DNA from: Sporosarcina aquimarina
GTDB taxonomy: Bacteria; Bacillota; Bacilli; Bacillales_A; Planococcaceae
NCBI RefSeq assembly: GCF_019748715.1
Contig: NZ_JACLBZ010000005.1
Location: 62,001 to 126,000 of the forward strand
DNA length: 64,000 nucleotides
Reading direction: 5' to 3'
The notes beneath the pieces are model-generated. The model had not been told where the DNA came from, ran no database searches, and saw only the letters and a program-made list of their open reading frames with translations. The translations under genes were made by a program, and so were the position numbers. Shown piece after piece: positions 11,803 through 21,343 of this stretch; positions within the stretch are counted from its first letter, which is position 1, and every line of letters starts with the position of its first letter.

Positions 11803-12420
11803 TTATTTCGCAAGTCCATTAATGATTTGATCCGTCTGTATCTGAATATACCGTTCAAGTGAATAAGTGTTGCGCAGCGCCCATCTTCGGAATGACCACA
11901 TTTGACCTTGCACAAGAATATGATGCGCTGCGAGCGATACTTCCTCAGGACCGATGCGCAGATTGCCTGCTTCCATACAGCGCCGCACAATCATTTCAAA
12001 CAATTCCACCATTTCAAGTTCTTTCGTCAGCACATAACGCAGTGCTTCACTCGGCAAGGACTTCGATTCCTGATACATGACGACAAACTCATCGGACATG
12101 TCATCAATCAGTTCGTAGTACTTCGCTATCGCCATTCGCAACCCTTCCACCGTGTTGTCATTCGTATCCAATTCAGAAAGACGGATCTTCACTTCGTGAT
12201 AAATATGGTCACAAACGAGATATAAGACATCTTCCTTCGTACGAATATACTCATACAACGTACCGATGCTGAAGCCGGCTTCCTTGGCGATTTCGCGCGT
12301 TGTCGTTCGATGGAACCCTTTCGCGATAAATAGTTTCACGGCGCCTTGGCTAATTTGTTCGCGTCGTTTCTGAATCAAATCTTCGTCTTTCACGGTAGAT
12401 TTCACTTCATGTTTTGGCAT
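11803..12420 (-). CDS. TetR family regulator, FadR-like
   Basis: A 205-residue TetR/AcrR repressor with an N-terminal helix-turn-helix (about 35-65, including [17 protein letters not shown]) and an all-helical ligand domain. In Bacilli such proteins (FadR/YsiA) bind long-chain acyl-CoA and repress beta-oxidation genes. Its place between an acyl-CoA dehydrogenase and icmF, and the two FadR-type palindromes at 17408-17425 and 19850-19867, make it the likely local regulator; this link is inferred. It is 23 bp downstream of the preceding gene, so it is co-transcribed. Confidence 0.8.
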   Translation of the reverse strand: MPKHEVKSTVKDEDLIQKRREQISQGAVKLFIAKGFHRTTTREIAKEAGFSIGTLYEYIRTKEDVLYLVCDHIYHEVKIRLSELDTNDNTVEGLRMAIAKYYELIDDMSDEFVVMYQESKSLPSEALRYVLTKELEMVELFEMIVRRCMEAGNLRIGPEEVSLAAHHILVQGQMWSFRRWALRNTYSLERYIQIQTDQIINGLAK

Positions 12421-12443
12421 TGGGTCCCTTCCCTTCCCCTCTG

Positions 12444-13583
12444 TTATTTTGTCAGCATACGAGAGATGACGAGACGTTGAATTTCTTGTGTTCCTTCGTA
12501 AATTTGAGTGATCTTCGCGTCACGCATATAGCGTTCCACTGGGTAGTCTTTTGTATAACCATAGCCACCGAATACTTGAACCGCTTCTGTCGTGACTTTC
12601 ATCGCTGTATCCCCAGCCATTAATTTTGCCATGGCGGATGCCTTACCGTATGGCAGGTCATTGGATTCCAGCCATGCTGCCTGATACGTCAACAGACGGG
12701 ATGCTTCGATGGAAGTCGCCATGTCTGCCAGCTTGAAGCTGACACCTTGGTTCGCAACAATCGGTTTTCCGAATTGTACACGTTCTTTCGAGTAATTCAC
12801 CGCTGCATCGAGTGCGCCTTGCGCAATACCGACTGCTTGTGATGCAATCCCATTTCGTCCGCCATCGAGCGTTTTCATTGCGATAATGAATCCGTCGCCT
12901 TCTTCGCCGAGAAGGTTCTCTTTCGGCACACGACAGTTATCCAAAACGACTTCTGTAGTAGGTGAAGAACGAATCCCCATTTTCTTCTCTTTCTTACCTA
13001 CTGAGAATCCTTCAAATGAACTTTCTACAATAAATGCACTCGTCCCTTTATGTTTTGATTCTGGGTCCGTTACAGCAAAGACGATATATGTGTCCGCGAT
13101 GCCGCCATTGGTGATGAAGATTTTCGAACCATTCAGTACATAGTCATCGCCATCTAGTTTCGCTGTTGTTTTCATACCGCCTGCGTCTGAGCCGGAGCCC
13201 GCCTCCGTTAAACAGTATGCACCGACTTTCTTACCTTCCGCAAGAGGACGCAGGTATTTTTGTTTTTGTTCTTCGTTGCCGTATTTGAATAGCGGCCATC
13301 CTGCCAGTGAGGTATGTGCGGACAGGACGACGCCTGTGGATGCGCAAACGCGTGAGAGTTCTTCGACCGCGATGACGTAGGCCAGATAGTCGCTGCCGAT
13401 GCCGCCATATTCTTCAGGCCACGGGATTCCCGTTAGTCCAAGTTCGGCCATTTTGTGAAATATGTTCATGTCGAAGCTTTCGTCTTCGTCGCGCTGTGCC
13501 GCGGATGGCGCGACTTCCTTTTCTGCAAAGTCGCGTACCATTTTTCTGATCATTTCATGTTCTTCTGATAGTTTAAAATCCAT
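12444..13583 (-). CDS. Acyl-CoA dehydrogenase (first copy)
   Basis: A 379-residue FAD-dependent acyl-CoA dehydrogenase that oxidises the alpha-beta bond of acyl-CoA and passes electrons to ETF. Typical motifs are [13 protein letters not shown], the [12 protein letters not shown] stretch and, near the C-terminus, YEGTQEIQR, whose glutamate is the usual catalytic base in short-chain members. The ATG at 13583 has GGTGGGAG before it; a GTG four codons upstream falls inside the ribosome site. Separated from the second copy by 465 bp of repeats. Confidence 0.88.
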   Translation of the reverse strand: MDFKLSEEHEMIRKMVRDFAEKEVAPSAAQRDEDESFDMNIFHKMAELGLTGIPWPEEYGGIGSDYLAYVIAVEELSRVCASTGVVLSAHTSLAGWPLFKYGNEEQKQKYLRPLAEGKKVGAYCLTEAGSGSDAGGMKTTAKLDGDDYVLNGSKIFITNGGIADTYIVFAVTDPESKHKGTSAFIVESSFEGFSVGKKEKKMGIRSSPTTEVVLDNCRVPKENLLGEEGDGFIIAMKTLDGGRNGIASQAVGIAQGALDAAVNYSKERVQFGKPIVANQGVSFKLADMATSIEASRLLTYQAAWLESNDLPYGKASAMAKLMAGDTAMKVTTEAVQVFGGYGYTKDYPVERYMRDAKITQIYEGTQEIQRLVISRMLTK

Positions 13584-13645
13584 TTTTTCTCCCACCCTTT
13601 ATGTTTGTTTAAAGTTGTTTTCTGGTTAACAATGGCTTGTGGTCC

Positions 13646-13773
13646 GGGGATTTGCGCTGCAGGCGGACGCTTTCCGGAGGGCGTGGCTTGAGCCGCTTCC
13701 TTCGCTTCGCTCAGTCCAGGGTCTCAAGGCTCACGCTGATCCTTCCGGAGTCGCCGCCCTCCGCTACAATCCC
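13646..13773. repeat. Dispersed palindromic element, copy 1
   Basis: About 130 bp with a GGGATTTGCGCT start and a tail whose complement begins GGGATTGTAGCGG, so the ends form an imperfect inverted repeat. Shared inner words are CTTTCCGGAGGGCGTGG, GGTCTCAAG and ACGCTGATCC. The same layout recurs at 45988-46118 and, inverted, at 46271-46398. Confidence 0.75.
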
Positions 13774-13846
13774 TAAAAATATATGTTAAGATACTTTGCA
13801 AGCTCACTGTAGCTGGTAAGTAATAAAGATAGTCAAGTTCACCCCG

Positions 13847-14050
13847 GAACGAGCGTATCTTTTGTAGAAACGCACTATTCTAGACTCGAAACGCACCAAT
13901 CATGGTGAGGAACGAGCGTAACTGTTGTTGCACCGCACCTTTCCTGTTGAGCAACGAACCAAACCTATCTAGGAACGCGCCAATCGTTCGGTGAATCGTG
14001 CGTAACTCGTTGTGCAACGAACCAATCCACGTACGTACCGTGCTAAATCT
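13847..14050 (+). repeat. 21-bp phased array B (AACG cores, 10 units)
   Basis: Cores of the type AACGAGCGTA, AACGCACCAA or AACGAACCAA begin at 13848, 13869, 13890, 13911, 13932, 13953, 13974, 13995, 14016 and 14037, always 21 bp apart. All three plus-strand frames hold stops, so it is not coding. It sits just downstream of the second acyl-CoA dehydrogenase. Confidence 0.9.
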
Positions 14051-15185
14051 AATTTGTTAAGTGCTTGGCTATGACTACTCTTTGAATTTCGCTGGTGCCT
14101 TCGTAGATTTGACATACTTTGGCGTCTCGGAAATAACGTTCTACCGGATAGTCTTCGGTGTAGCCGTAGCCTCCAAAGATTTGGACGGCTTCGATTGAGT
14201 TGTCTACGGCTGTTTGGGAGGCGAAGAGTTTGGCCATGGAGGCTTCTTTGCCGCATGATTTGTTTTCTGCCCGTAGCCATGCTGCTCGGTAGACTAGTAG
14301 TCGTGCTGCTTCCGTAGCTGTGGCCATGTCGGCTAGTTTGAAGCCTACGCCTTGATTTGCAGCGATTGGTTTGCCGAATTGTTCCCGTTCTTTTGCATAG
14401 GCAGTCGCAGCTTCTAGTGAGGCTTCAGCAATGCCCAGTGCTTGGGCTGCGATGCCGATTCGGCCTACATCCAGGTTCGCCATGGCGATTTTGAAGCCCT
14501 CACCTTCTGCTCCCAGTCGATTTTCTGCCGGCACTTTCATGTTATCGAAGTTGAGCGCTACGGTTCGCGAGCCATGCAAGCCCATTTTCTTTTCATCTTT
14601 GCCGATTGAAAGTCCAGGTGTATCTTGATCTACAATAAATGCCGAGATGCCGTACGTTCCTTTTTCCGGTGCTGTATTGGCGAAAACGATGTAGACATCT
14701 GCTTCTCCTCCGTTTGTGATAAACATTTTAGATCCATTCAATACATAGTGATCATCTACTCGTTTCGCTTTGGTTTTCAACGATCCAGCGTCGGACCCCG
14801 AAGAGGTTTCCGTCAGACAGAACGCACCTAAGTATTGACCTGACGCCATTTTCGGCAAGTAGCGATTTTTCTGTTCTTCATTACCGAAGTAGAGGATGGG
14901 ATTCATTCCCACTGAAGTATGAACAGACAAGATGACCCCCATGACAGCGCTTGCTTTAGATAGCTCATGTATGGCGATGATATATGACAGGAAGTCCATT
15001 CCGGCCCCCCCATATTTTTCAGGTGCCGTTATCCCCATTAAACCGAGTTCACCCATCTTTTCTAGCAGCTCGCGCGGAAATTCTCCCGCTTCCATCCGTG
15101 GAATCCAAGGTTCAATTTCCTTTTTTGCGAAATCACGGACCATTTGGCGCATCATTTGTTGTTCTTCTGATAAGTTGTAATCCAT
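14049..15185 (-). CDS. Acyl-CoA dehydrogenase (second copy)
   Basis: A 378-residue paralogue of the gene at 12444-13583, with the motifs [21 protein letters not shown] and YEGTSEIQR. It is nearer in sequence pattern to the MmgC/butyryl-CoA type, and lies with thiolase and hydroxyacyl-CoA dehydrogenase in the order of B. subtilis mmgABC. The ATG at 15185 follows AGAGGTG at six bases; a GTG three codons upstream overlaps that site. Two copies in one block suggest different chain-length or branched substrates. Confidence 0.88.
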   Translation of the reverse strand: MDYNLSEEQQMMRQMVRDFAKKEIEPWIPRMEAGEFPRELLEKMGELGLMGITAPEKYGGAGMDFLSYIIAIHELSKASAVMGVILSVHTSVGMNPILYFGNEEQKNRYLPKMASGQYLGAFCLTETSSGSDAGSLKTKAKRVDDHYVLNGSKMFITNGGEADVYIVFANTAPEKGTYGISAFIVDQDTPGLSIGKDEKKMGLHGSRTVALNFDNMKVPAENRLGAEGEGFKIAMANLDVGRIGIAAQALGIAEASLEAATAYAKEREQFGKPIAANQGVGFKLADMATATEAARLLVYRAAWLRAENKSCGKEASMAKLFASQTAVDNSIEAVQIFGGYGYTEDYPVERYFRDAKVCQIYEGTSEIQRVVIAKHLTN

Positions 15186-15239
15186 CTTCTTCACCTCTTG
15201 CTTCCGGCATTAGTTAATAAATCATTTGTTTGATTACCC

Positions 15240-15288
15240 ATCGTTGATTTCCGTAGAAGGCAGACGCTTTCCACGGAAATAATCTAAG
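15240..15288. repeat. Fragment related to dispersed palindromic element
   Basis: GTTGATTTCCGT followed by GCAGACGCTTTCCACGG resembles one end of the dispersed element and recurs at 51530-51565. It sits between hydroxyacyl-CoA dehydrogenase and the second acyl-CoA dehydrogenase. Confidence 0.4.
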
Positions 15289-15323
15289 CGAACTTTTTGC
15301 TCATGAAAAACTTTACTTCATCA

Positions 15324-16172
15324 TTAATAAGTATAAAACCCGCGTCCGGTCTTCTTGCCGTGCCAGCCTGCCTTAACATACTTACGTAGCAGCGGACATG
15401 GACGATACTTTGAATCTCCGAAGCCTTCATAGAGGGTTTCCATAATATATAGACATGTGTCAAGTCCAATGAAATCCGCTAATTGCAGGGGTCCCATCGG
15501 ATGATTCATTCCCATTTTCATGACATCGTCAATCGCTTCTTTTGTCGCTACACCTTCATACAGTGTGAAGATCGCTTCGTTGATCATCGGCATTAATATG
15601 CGATTGGCGACAAAGCCTGGGTAGTCATTTACTTCGACTGGAGTTTTCTTCAGCTTCTTCGTCATCTCTTCCACTGCTTCGTAAACCTCATCGTCTGTTG
15701 CGAGTCCGCGGATGATTTCCACTAGCTGCATAACAGGCACCGGATTCATGAAGTGCATGCCGATCACTTTTTCAGGCCGCTTCGTTGCTGCGCCGATTTC
15801 GGTAATCGGTAAGGAAGATGTGTTTGAGGCTAAAATCGTATGAGCTGGGGTGATTTTATCCAACTCCGCAAAGATAGATGTTTTCACTTCCATATTTTCG
15901 ACAGCAGCTTCAATGACGATGTCTGCATTTTTAGCATTTTGTAAATCTAGTGATTTTGTGAAACGACCGAGGACTGCTTGTTTCTCTTCCTCCGTCATGC
16001 GCCCTTTTTCTACGTTGCGCGTTAAGTTTTTCGTGATAACTTGAAAACCGCGTTCGTAGGATTCTTCATTGAGATCGTGAAGTGTTACTTGGTAGCCTGC
16101 TTGAGCACAAACTTGTGCGATGCCTCCGCCCATCTGGCCTGCCCCTATGACAAATACTTGCTGGATCGTCAT
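15324..16172 (-). CDS. mmgB: 3-hydroxybutyryl-CoA dehydrogenase
   Basis: This 282-residue NAD-dependent enzyme oxidises 3-hydroxyacyl-CoA to 3-oxoacyl-CoA. The Rossmann motif [11 protein letters not shown] lies at residues 11-21. The catalytic histidine is in GMHFMNPVP, and the second half carries the dimerisation helices ([16 protein letters not shown]). It starts 19 bp after thiolase on the same strand and forms one transcription unit with it. The gene order matches mmgA-mmgB. Confidence 0.92.
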   Translation of the reverse strand: MTIQQVFVIGAGQMGGGIAQVCAQAGYQVTLHDLNEESYERGFQVITKNLTRNVEKGRMTEEEKQAVLGRFTKSLDLQNAKNADIVIEAAVENMEVKTSIFAELDKITPAHTILASNTSSLPITEIGAATKRPEKVIGMHFMNPVPVMQLVEIIRGLATDDEVYEAVEEMTKKLKKTPVEVNDYPGFVANRILMPMINEAIFTLYEGVATKEAIDDVMKMGMNHPMGPLQLADFIGLDTCLYIMETLYEGFGDSKYRPCPLLRKYVKAGWHGKKTGRGFYTY

Positions 16173-16191
16173 TTATAATGCCTCCTGTCCA

Positions 16192-17385
16192 TTAGTTTTT
16201 CGGTACTTCGATCATGATCGCGTCACCTTGCCCGCCGCCTGAACAAATCGCTGCAATGCCGATTCCACCGCCGCGGCGTTTTAGTTCATTGGCAAGTGTT
16301 AGGACGACTCGTGCTCCGCTCGCTCCGATCGGATGGCCAAGCGCGACTGCGCCTCCATTGACGTTCACTTTGTCTTCATCCAGTCCGGCAATTTGCGAAC
16401 TGACAAGTGCAACTGCGGCAAAGGCTTCATTGATTTCGAATAAATCGACTTCTTCTAATGACTTCCCTGTTTTCTCAAGTAACGCTTTGATGACGTGACC
16501 TGGAGTTTCAGGGAATCGCTCTGGCTCAATCGCAACTTCCGTATGACTTAGAATTATGGCAAGTGGTTTTTTACCTAGTTTTTTCGCTTCGTCTTCATTC
16601 ATCAGCACGACTGCACATGCTCCGTCATTGACGCCAGGTGCGTTACCCGCTGTAATCGTACCGTCCTTATCGAAAGCCGGGCGCAGTTTCGCCAATGATT
16701 CTAGTGAACTACCTTTGCGCGGTGCTTCGTCTTCGGAAACGACAAGTGGCTCGCCTTTACGCTGCGGGATGCTGACCGTTACGATTTCTTCTTTGAAAAA
16801 TCCATTATCCATGGCAGCAAGCGCGCGTTCATGGCTTCTTAATGACCATTCATCTTGCTTTTCGCGGCTCAATGAAAATTCATTCGCTGTGCTGTTGCCG
16901 TATGTACCCATATGAACACGGTCGGGTGAAAACGCACAGGATAGTCCGTCGTAAATCATGCCATCGACGAGCGTCGCATTGCCCATCTTCAGACCGGATC
17001 GAGCGCCCGGCAAATAATATGGAGCATTGGACATCGATTCCATTCCGCCTGCTACGATGACGTTTTCTTCCCCTAATCGAATCAACTGATCGCCAAGCGT
17101 AATACTGCGCATTCCGGAAGCGCATACTTTATTGATTGTTTCCGTCTTGACATTATAAGGAATACCACCTTTTGTCGCCGCCTGTCTTGAAGGTATCTGG
17201 CCTTGCCCTGCTTGCAATACAGTTCCCATGATCACTTCATCGACTTGGTCGGCTTGAACCCCTGACTTCTCCAATGCAGCCTTGATCGCCACTCCCCCTA
17301 GATCGCTGGCTGTCCGCGAGTGCAACGCGCCCCCTAATTTCCCAAATGGTGTTCTTGCACCTTGTAAAATAACAGTTCTCGTCAT
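16192..17385 (-). CDS. mmgA: Acetyl-CoA acetyltransferase (thiolase)
   Basis: A 397-residue thiolase that cleaves acetoacyl-CoA to acetyl-CoA or runs in reverse. The acyl-accepting cysteine is in NKVCASGMRS, the histidine of the active site is in GHPIGASGAR, and the second cysteine is in AICSGGGQGDA. GGGAGGG stands before the ATG. It heads the unit thiolase-hbd-acd-acd-tetR-icmF, and a FadR-type palindrome (17408-17425) lies about 25 bp upstream of its start. Confidence 0.93.
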   Translation of the reverse strand: MTRTVILQGARTPFGKLGGALHSRTASDLGGVAIKAALEKSGVQADQVDEVIMGTVLQAGQGQIPSRQAATKGGIPYNVKTETINKVCASGMRSITLGDQLIRLGEENVIVAGGMESMSNAPYYLPGARSGLKMGNATLVDGMIYDGLSCAFSPDRVHMGTYGNSTANEFSLSREKQDEWSLRSHERALAAMDNGFFKEEIVTVSIPQRKGEPLVVSEDEAPRKGSSLESLAKLRPAFDKDGTITAGNAPGVNDGACAVVLMNEDEAKKLGKKPLAIILSHTEVAIEPERFPETPGHVIKALLEKTGKSLEEVDLFEINEAFAAVALVSSQIAGLDEDKVNVNGGAVALGHPIGASGARVVLTLANELKRRGGGIGIAAICSGGGQGDAIMIEVPKN

Positions 17386-17407
17386 TCCATTCCCTCCCGT
17401 TTTATAC

Positions 17408-17425
17408 TGACTGAACGCTCACTCG
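17408..17425 (-). promoter_or_regulatory. FadR-type operator candidate before thiolase
   Basis: TGACTGA-ACGC-TCACTCG keeps the 7-4-7 layout of the Bacillus FadR box (TGAATGA-n4-TCATTCA) with three mismatches. It lies between the fadF terminator and the thiolase start. Confidence 0.5.
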
Positions 17426-17436
17426 ACTAGATCTCG

Positions 17437-17462
17437 ATAAAAAGAGGGTACTAAGACCCTCT
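17437..17462 (-). terminator. Intrinsic terminator after fadF
   Basis: AGAGGGT (17443-17449) and ACCCTCT (17456-17462), followed on the minus strand by TTTTA, fall between fadF and the thiolase unit and split the block into two transcripts. Confidence 0.75.
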
Positions 17463-17561
17463 GATTTATCTATTATCTAATTTGTCTGCGTTTTAGATAC
17501 TCTAATTGTACTGTATTATCATGTTATTCGCAATATTTTAATTTGACATTCTATCCGTGTT

Positions 17562-19763
17562 TTACGGTGTTTCATCCACCTTTTCGACCGTTGCAGCCAT
17601 TTCAGTCTCCAACTCTAGTTCTTCAACTAGTTCCTCCGCTGTTTCAGGTTCTAACTGTTGTTCACCGAAAATCGAACGTTCCAGCAATTCCGCGATATCG
17701 TATGTGCCGACTTGCTCTTCCACTTCCACAGCTTTTGTTCCGTCAGATAGCATCGTCAAACAATATGGACAACCAGAAGAAATGATTCCCGGGCTGACTT
17801 CGAGCGCCTGCTCGGTACGCGCCACGTTGACGCGCTGACCTGTATCTTCTTCCATCCACATCATCCCGCCGCCTGCTCCACAGCACATGCCGTCCTGACG
17901 ATTCCGTTTCATTTCGACCAATTGCACTCCAGGAATTGCTTTAAGGATTTCCCGCGGCTGGTCATAGACATCGTTGTAGCGTCCTAGATAACAAGAGTCA
18001 TGGAACGTGATCGTTTCATCGATTGCATGCTTCGGAACTAATTTGCCCGCCATCACCAACTCATACAATAATTCCGTATGGTGCTTAACGATTGCTTGCA
18101 ATCCGAAATCCGGATACTCATTCTTAAAAATATTGTATGCATGCGGATCGATCGTGACAATTTTCGAGACGTTTGCTTTCTCGAATTCTGCAATATTAGC
18201 AGTCGCCAGTTCCTGGAATAAAAATTCATTTCCTAAGCGGCGTGGCGTATCTCCTGAGTTCTTCTCTTTGTTGCCGAGAATCGCAAAGCTTACGCCCGCT
18301 TCATTCAATAGATGTGCGAAAGATAATGCGATTTTCTGCGAACGGTTATCAAATGCACCCATCGAACCGACCCATAGCAAGTATTCGAAGTCCTCGCCTG
18401 CTTTTTTCGCTTCTTTCACTGTCGGGATGTGCAAGTCAGGACGAGCATCTCTCCAGTTCTCCTTCTCTTTACGGTTCAAGCCCCACGGATTCCCTTGACG
18501 TTCGATGTTGGTCATCGCGCGTTGAGCGTCCGCATCCATCTTTCCTTCTGTCATCACAAGATAACGGCGAAGGTCGATGATTTTATCGACGTGTTCGTTC
18601 ATAACCGGGCATTGGTCTTCACAGTTACGGCACGTCGTACATGCCCAAATTTCTTCCTCTGTAATGACGTCGCCAATCAATGAAGGACTGTACAATTCAT
18701 CGATGGAGACACCTTCCGCTCCCGCTGCGAGTGCCAGTTGATTACCTTTTGTCTGAGTGAACATCAGTTGCGGCACCCATGGCTTTTGCTTTGTCATAAC
18801 AGCGCCTGTATTCGTCAAGTGGTCACGTAATTTCGTAATCAAATCCATCGGTGACAACATTTTCCCTGTACCCGTTGCCGGACACATATTTGTACAGCGT
18901 CCACATTCTACACATGCGTAGAAGTCGATCATTTGAGCTTGTGTAAAGTCTGTGATCTTACCTACTCCAAGTGGAGGCATGTCCTCTTCATCTTCAATTT
19001 CCTCGAGCGCTGCAAAATCAATTGGCTTCAAGTGGCCGGCATTGTCGAGACGATGGAAGTAAACGTTTACAGGACCCGCGATCAAGTGCGCGTGTTTCGA
19101 TTGCGGCACGTAGACCAAGAATGTCAGCAATGTCAGTAAGTGCACCCACCAGCCTATGAAGAAAACAGCTATTGCTACACCTTCAGGAACTCCGCTGAAC
19201 GCCATGGCTATAAGCGAGGCCATCGGTTCTGTCCAAGTTGCACCTTCATTGTGCCAAATCATGTTCGCTCCGTTTGCTACAAGCGTAGAAACCATCAATG
19301 AACCAATGAAAATAAGGACCAATCCTGATTTCCAACCGCGTTTCAACCGGACAAGTTTCTCAACATAACGGCGATGGAATGCCCATACGACTGCAACTAA
19401 AATTAAGAATACGACGATTTCCTGGAAGAAGGTAAACGCGGGATACAATGGGCCTAACGGCAAATGTGATCCAGGTTTTAATCCTTTCCATATTAAATCG
19501 ATTGCGCCGAATTGAACGAGTAAGAATCCATAGAAAAACAGGACATGGATTGCCCCACTCTTTTTATCTTTCAATAGTTTCTTTTGTCCAAATACGTACA
19601 CCCAGATTTTTCTGAGACGTTCTTTGACGTTGTGGTCAAATTCTTCTTTTCTTCCTAGTCGAATAAATTCGAACCGGGTTTTCAATAGATAGAGAAATAA
19701 CCCGACACCATAAACGGTTACTGCTAAAAACAATATCCAGTTTGCGATGAGTAACACATTCAT
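17562..19763 (-). CDS. fadF: FadF-like (Fe-S) electron transfer protein
   Basis: A 733-residue membrane iron-sulfur protein of the heterodisulfide-reductase-like type. It probably carries electrons from acyl-CoA dehydrogenases and ETF to the quinone pool; this is the family role. The N-terminal third has about six hydrophobic segments. Then follow two 4Fe-4S motifs (CVECGRCTNMCP and CTTCRNCEDQCP) and CCG-domain cysteine motifs (HDSCYLGRYND, MCCGAGGGMMW, SGCPYC). The ATG at 19763 has GGAAGGGGAG before it and begins a hydrophobic segment; the 35 further codons upstream overlap the promoter. The C-terminus is Glu-rich. Confidence 0.88.
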   Translation of the reverse strand: MNVLLIANWILFLAVTVYGVGLFLYLLKTRFEFIRLGRKEEFDHNVKERLRKIWVYVFGQKKLLKDKKSGAIHVLFFYGFLLVQFGAIDLIWKGLKPGSHLPLGPLYPAFTFFQEIVVFLILVAVVWAFHRRYVEKLVRLKRGWKSGLVLIFIGSLMVSTLVANGANMIWHNEGATWTEPMASLIAMAFSGVPEGVAIAVFFIGWWVHLLTLLTFLVYVPQSKHAHLIAGPVNVYFHRLDNAGHLKPIDFAALEEIEDEEDMPPLGVGKITDFTQAQMIDFYACVECGRCTNMCPATGTGKMLSPMDLITKLRDHLTNTGAVMTKQKPWVPQLMFTQTKGNQLALAAGAEGVSIDELYSPSLIGDVITEEEIWACTTCRNCEDQCPVMNEHVDKIIDLRRYLVMTEGKMDADAQRAMTNIERQGNPWGLNRKEKENWRDARPDLHIPTVKEAKKAGEDFEYLLWVGSMGAFDNRSQKIALSFAHLLNEAGVSFAILGNKEKNSGDTPRRLGNEFLFQELATANIAEFEKANVSKIVTIDPHAYNIFKNEYPDFGLQAIVKHHTELLYELVMAGKLVPKHAIDETITFHDSCYLGRYNDVYDQPREILKAIPGVQLVEMKRNRQDGMCCGAGGGMMWMEEDTGQRVNVARTEQALEVSPGIISSGCPYCLTMLSDGTKAVEVEEQVGTYDIAELLERSIFGEQQLEPETAEELVEELELETEMAATVEKVDETP

Positions 19764-19838
19764 TTTCTTTCTCCCCTTCCTCTGACTCTCCCAAAGACCC
19801 CTTACGAGAAATCGCTTACAAGTATTTAATATATGTAC

Positions 19839-19868
19839 AGTGTAATTTATGAATGAGCATTCAGTCAA
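19839..19868 (-). promoter_or_regulatory. fadF promoter with FadR-type operator between -35 and -10
   Basis: Minus strand TTGACT (19868-19863), an 18-bp spacer and TACACT (19844-19839). The spacer holds the operator TGAATGAGCATTCAGTCA (plus strand 19850-19867), one mismatch from the 7-4-7 FadR consensus. A repressor bound there would block RNA polymerase. Confidence 0.65.
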
Positions 19869-20037
19869 CCATTTTCCGAAAATTTATTTTTAGAATAGTC
19901 AATTGTATATGCGAGGAATGCCTCCAAATTCGAAGTGAATCATTAAAAGTAATTGAACAATTTAACTACAGTAAATATTCCGACTCTATGCTACTATTTT
20001 TATTATACATGAAATAGTTTTGAAAGGGGTGGGTTAA

Positions 20038-21237
20038 ATGTACGATTTATATGCCCGTTTGTATCAGCGAACATTTAAGTTGGGGATGAATTTTTTGCCT
20101 TGGCGAGATCCGGAGCTGTTGGAAGGACCTGGCAGTCTCGGTCAGTTGCCGCAGAAGATTAAGGATTTGGGGATCGGCATTGTATTGGTCATTACAGATC
20201 GGGAAATCGCGAAGCTCCGGTTGATGGATGGGATGTTGTGTGCGCTGGATGCATTGGGAATCAAGTATTTGGTCTATGATCGCACCGTTCCGAATCCGAC
20301 GATTGATTCTATTGAAGAGGCTCGCAGCTTGTACGTGGCGAATCAATGTGAGGCATTGATTGCGTTTGGTGGTGGTTCACCGATCGATTGCGCGAAGGCT
20401 GTCGGTGCTCGGATTGCGAGGCCGGATAAGAGTATTCCTCAATTGAAGGGAATGTTCCGCGTACAAAAAGCTATTCCTCCGTTAATTGCAGTGCCGACTA
20501 CAGCGGGAACCGGAAGCGAAGCAACATTAGCTGCAGTCGTGACGAATAGTGAGACGCATGAAAAATATGCAATCATGGATACGTCACTGATCCCGCACTA
20601 TGCCGTGCTTGATCCGTTGCTCACTCTTAAATTACCGCCGGCGATTACAGCGGCTACCGGGATTGATGCGTTGACCCATGCGGTAGAAGCATATATCGGA
20701 AAAAGCAATACAAAAAACACGTGGCAGTGGAGCCGAGAGGTTGTTCAGTTGGTTTTCGAGAATTTATTCGAAGCGTATTCCAATGGGAAAAATCTGGAAG
20801 CACGCACAAATATGCTAAAGGCGGCTTACTTGGGAGGCAAGGCGTTTACTCGGGCGTATGTCGGCAATGCCCATGCGATAGCACATACGCTGGGCGGATT
20901 TTATAATGTCCCCCACGGAAAAGCCAACGCGATCATCTTGCCATATGTTTTGGAGTATTACGGTAAGAGTGTCTACCAACCGCTATCTGAGCTTGCAGAT
21001 CTTATCGGAATTACGTTGCCAACCGACCCGAAGCAAATGAAAGCGCAGAAGTTCATTGAGGAGATCAAAAAGTTGAATCGTGCGTTGAATATTCCGGACA
21101 AGGTGAGTGGTATTGCGGAGAAGGATATCCCTTTGATGGTCAAACGGGCCGCGGCGGAAGCCAATCCATTGTATCCAGTGCCGGAAATTTTGAATAGGAA
21201 GCAATTGACGGAGCTTTATTATTTGATTAAGGAGTAG
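20038..21237 (+). CDS. Iron-containing alcohol dehydrogenase
   Basis: A 399-residue group III (iron-type) alcohol dehydrogenase that interconverts alcohols and aldehydes with NAD(P)H. The nucleotide-binding GGGSPIDCAKA and PTTAGTGSEAT motifs are present, as are the metal ligands in TGIDALTHAVEAY and NAHAIAHTLGGFYNVPHG. The ATG has GGGGTGGG upstream. It is alone on its strand between the fadF promoter and the cobalamin operon. The substrate cannot be told from sequence; linkage to propanediol or ethanolamine use is only a guess. Confidence 0.88.
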   Translation: MYDLYARLYQRTFKLGMNFLPWRDPELLEGPGSLGQLPQKIKDLGIGIVLVITDREIAKLRLMDGMLCALDALGIKYLVYDRTVPNPTIDSIEEARSLYVANQCEALIAFGGGSPIDCAKAVGARIARPDKSIPQLKGMFRVQKAIPPLIAVPTTAGTGSEATLAAVVTNSETHEKYAIMDTSLIPHYAVLDPLLTLKLPPAITAATGIDALTHAVEAYIGKSNTKNTWQWSREVVQLVFENLFEAYSNGKNLEARTNMLKAAYLGGKAFTRAYVGNAHAIAHTLGGFYNVPHGKANAIILPYVLEYYGKSVYQPLSELADLIGITLPTDPKQMKAQKFIEEIKKLNRALNIPDKVSGIAEKDIPLMVKRAAAEANPLYPVPEILNRKQLTELYYLIKE

Positions 21238-21240
21238 GTT

Positions 21241-21270
21241 ATGAGCGCGGAACACAGGAGTATGAGCGCG
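21241..21270 (+). repeat. 21-bp phased array C (2 units)
   Basis: ATGAGCGCG at 21241 and again at 21262, 21 bp apart, directly after the alcohol dehydrogenase stop. It is a short member of the same family as arrays A and F. Confidence 0.6.
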
Positions 21271-21289
21271 AAAAGTCACACAGCACGTC

Positions 21290-21337
21290 AAAAACAGAGA
21301 CTTGGGATGACGCGACGCCAACCAAGTCTCTGTTTTT
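21290..21337. terminator. Bidirectional terminator
   Basis: CAGAGACTTGG (21295-21305) pairs with CCAAGTCTCTG (21322-21332), with T runs on both strands. It ends the alcohol dehydrogenase and the cobalamin operon. Confidence 0.85.
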
Positions 21338-21343
21338 AATTGC

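Noticed and set aside
13847..14050. Array B as a coding repeat
   Set aside because: All three plus-strand frames contain stops within the first units.
17401..17406. TATAAA as -10 of the thiolase promoter
   Set aside because: It lies so close to GGGAGGG that transcription would start inside the ribosome site; the true promoter is probably upstream.
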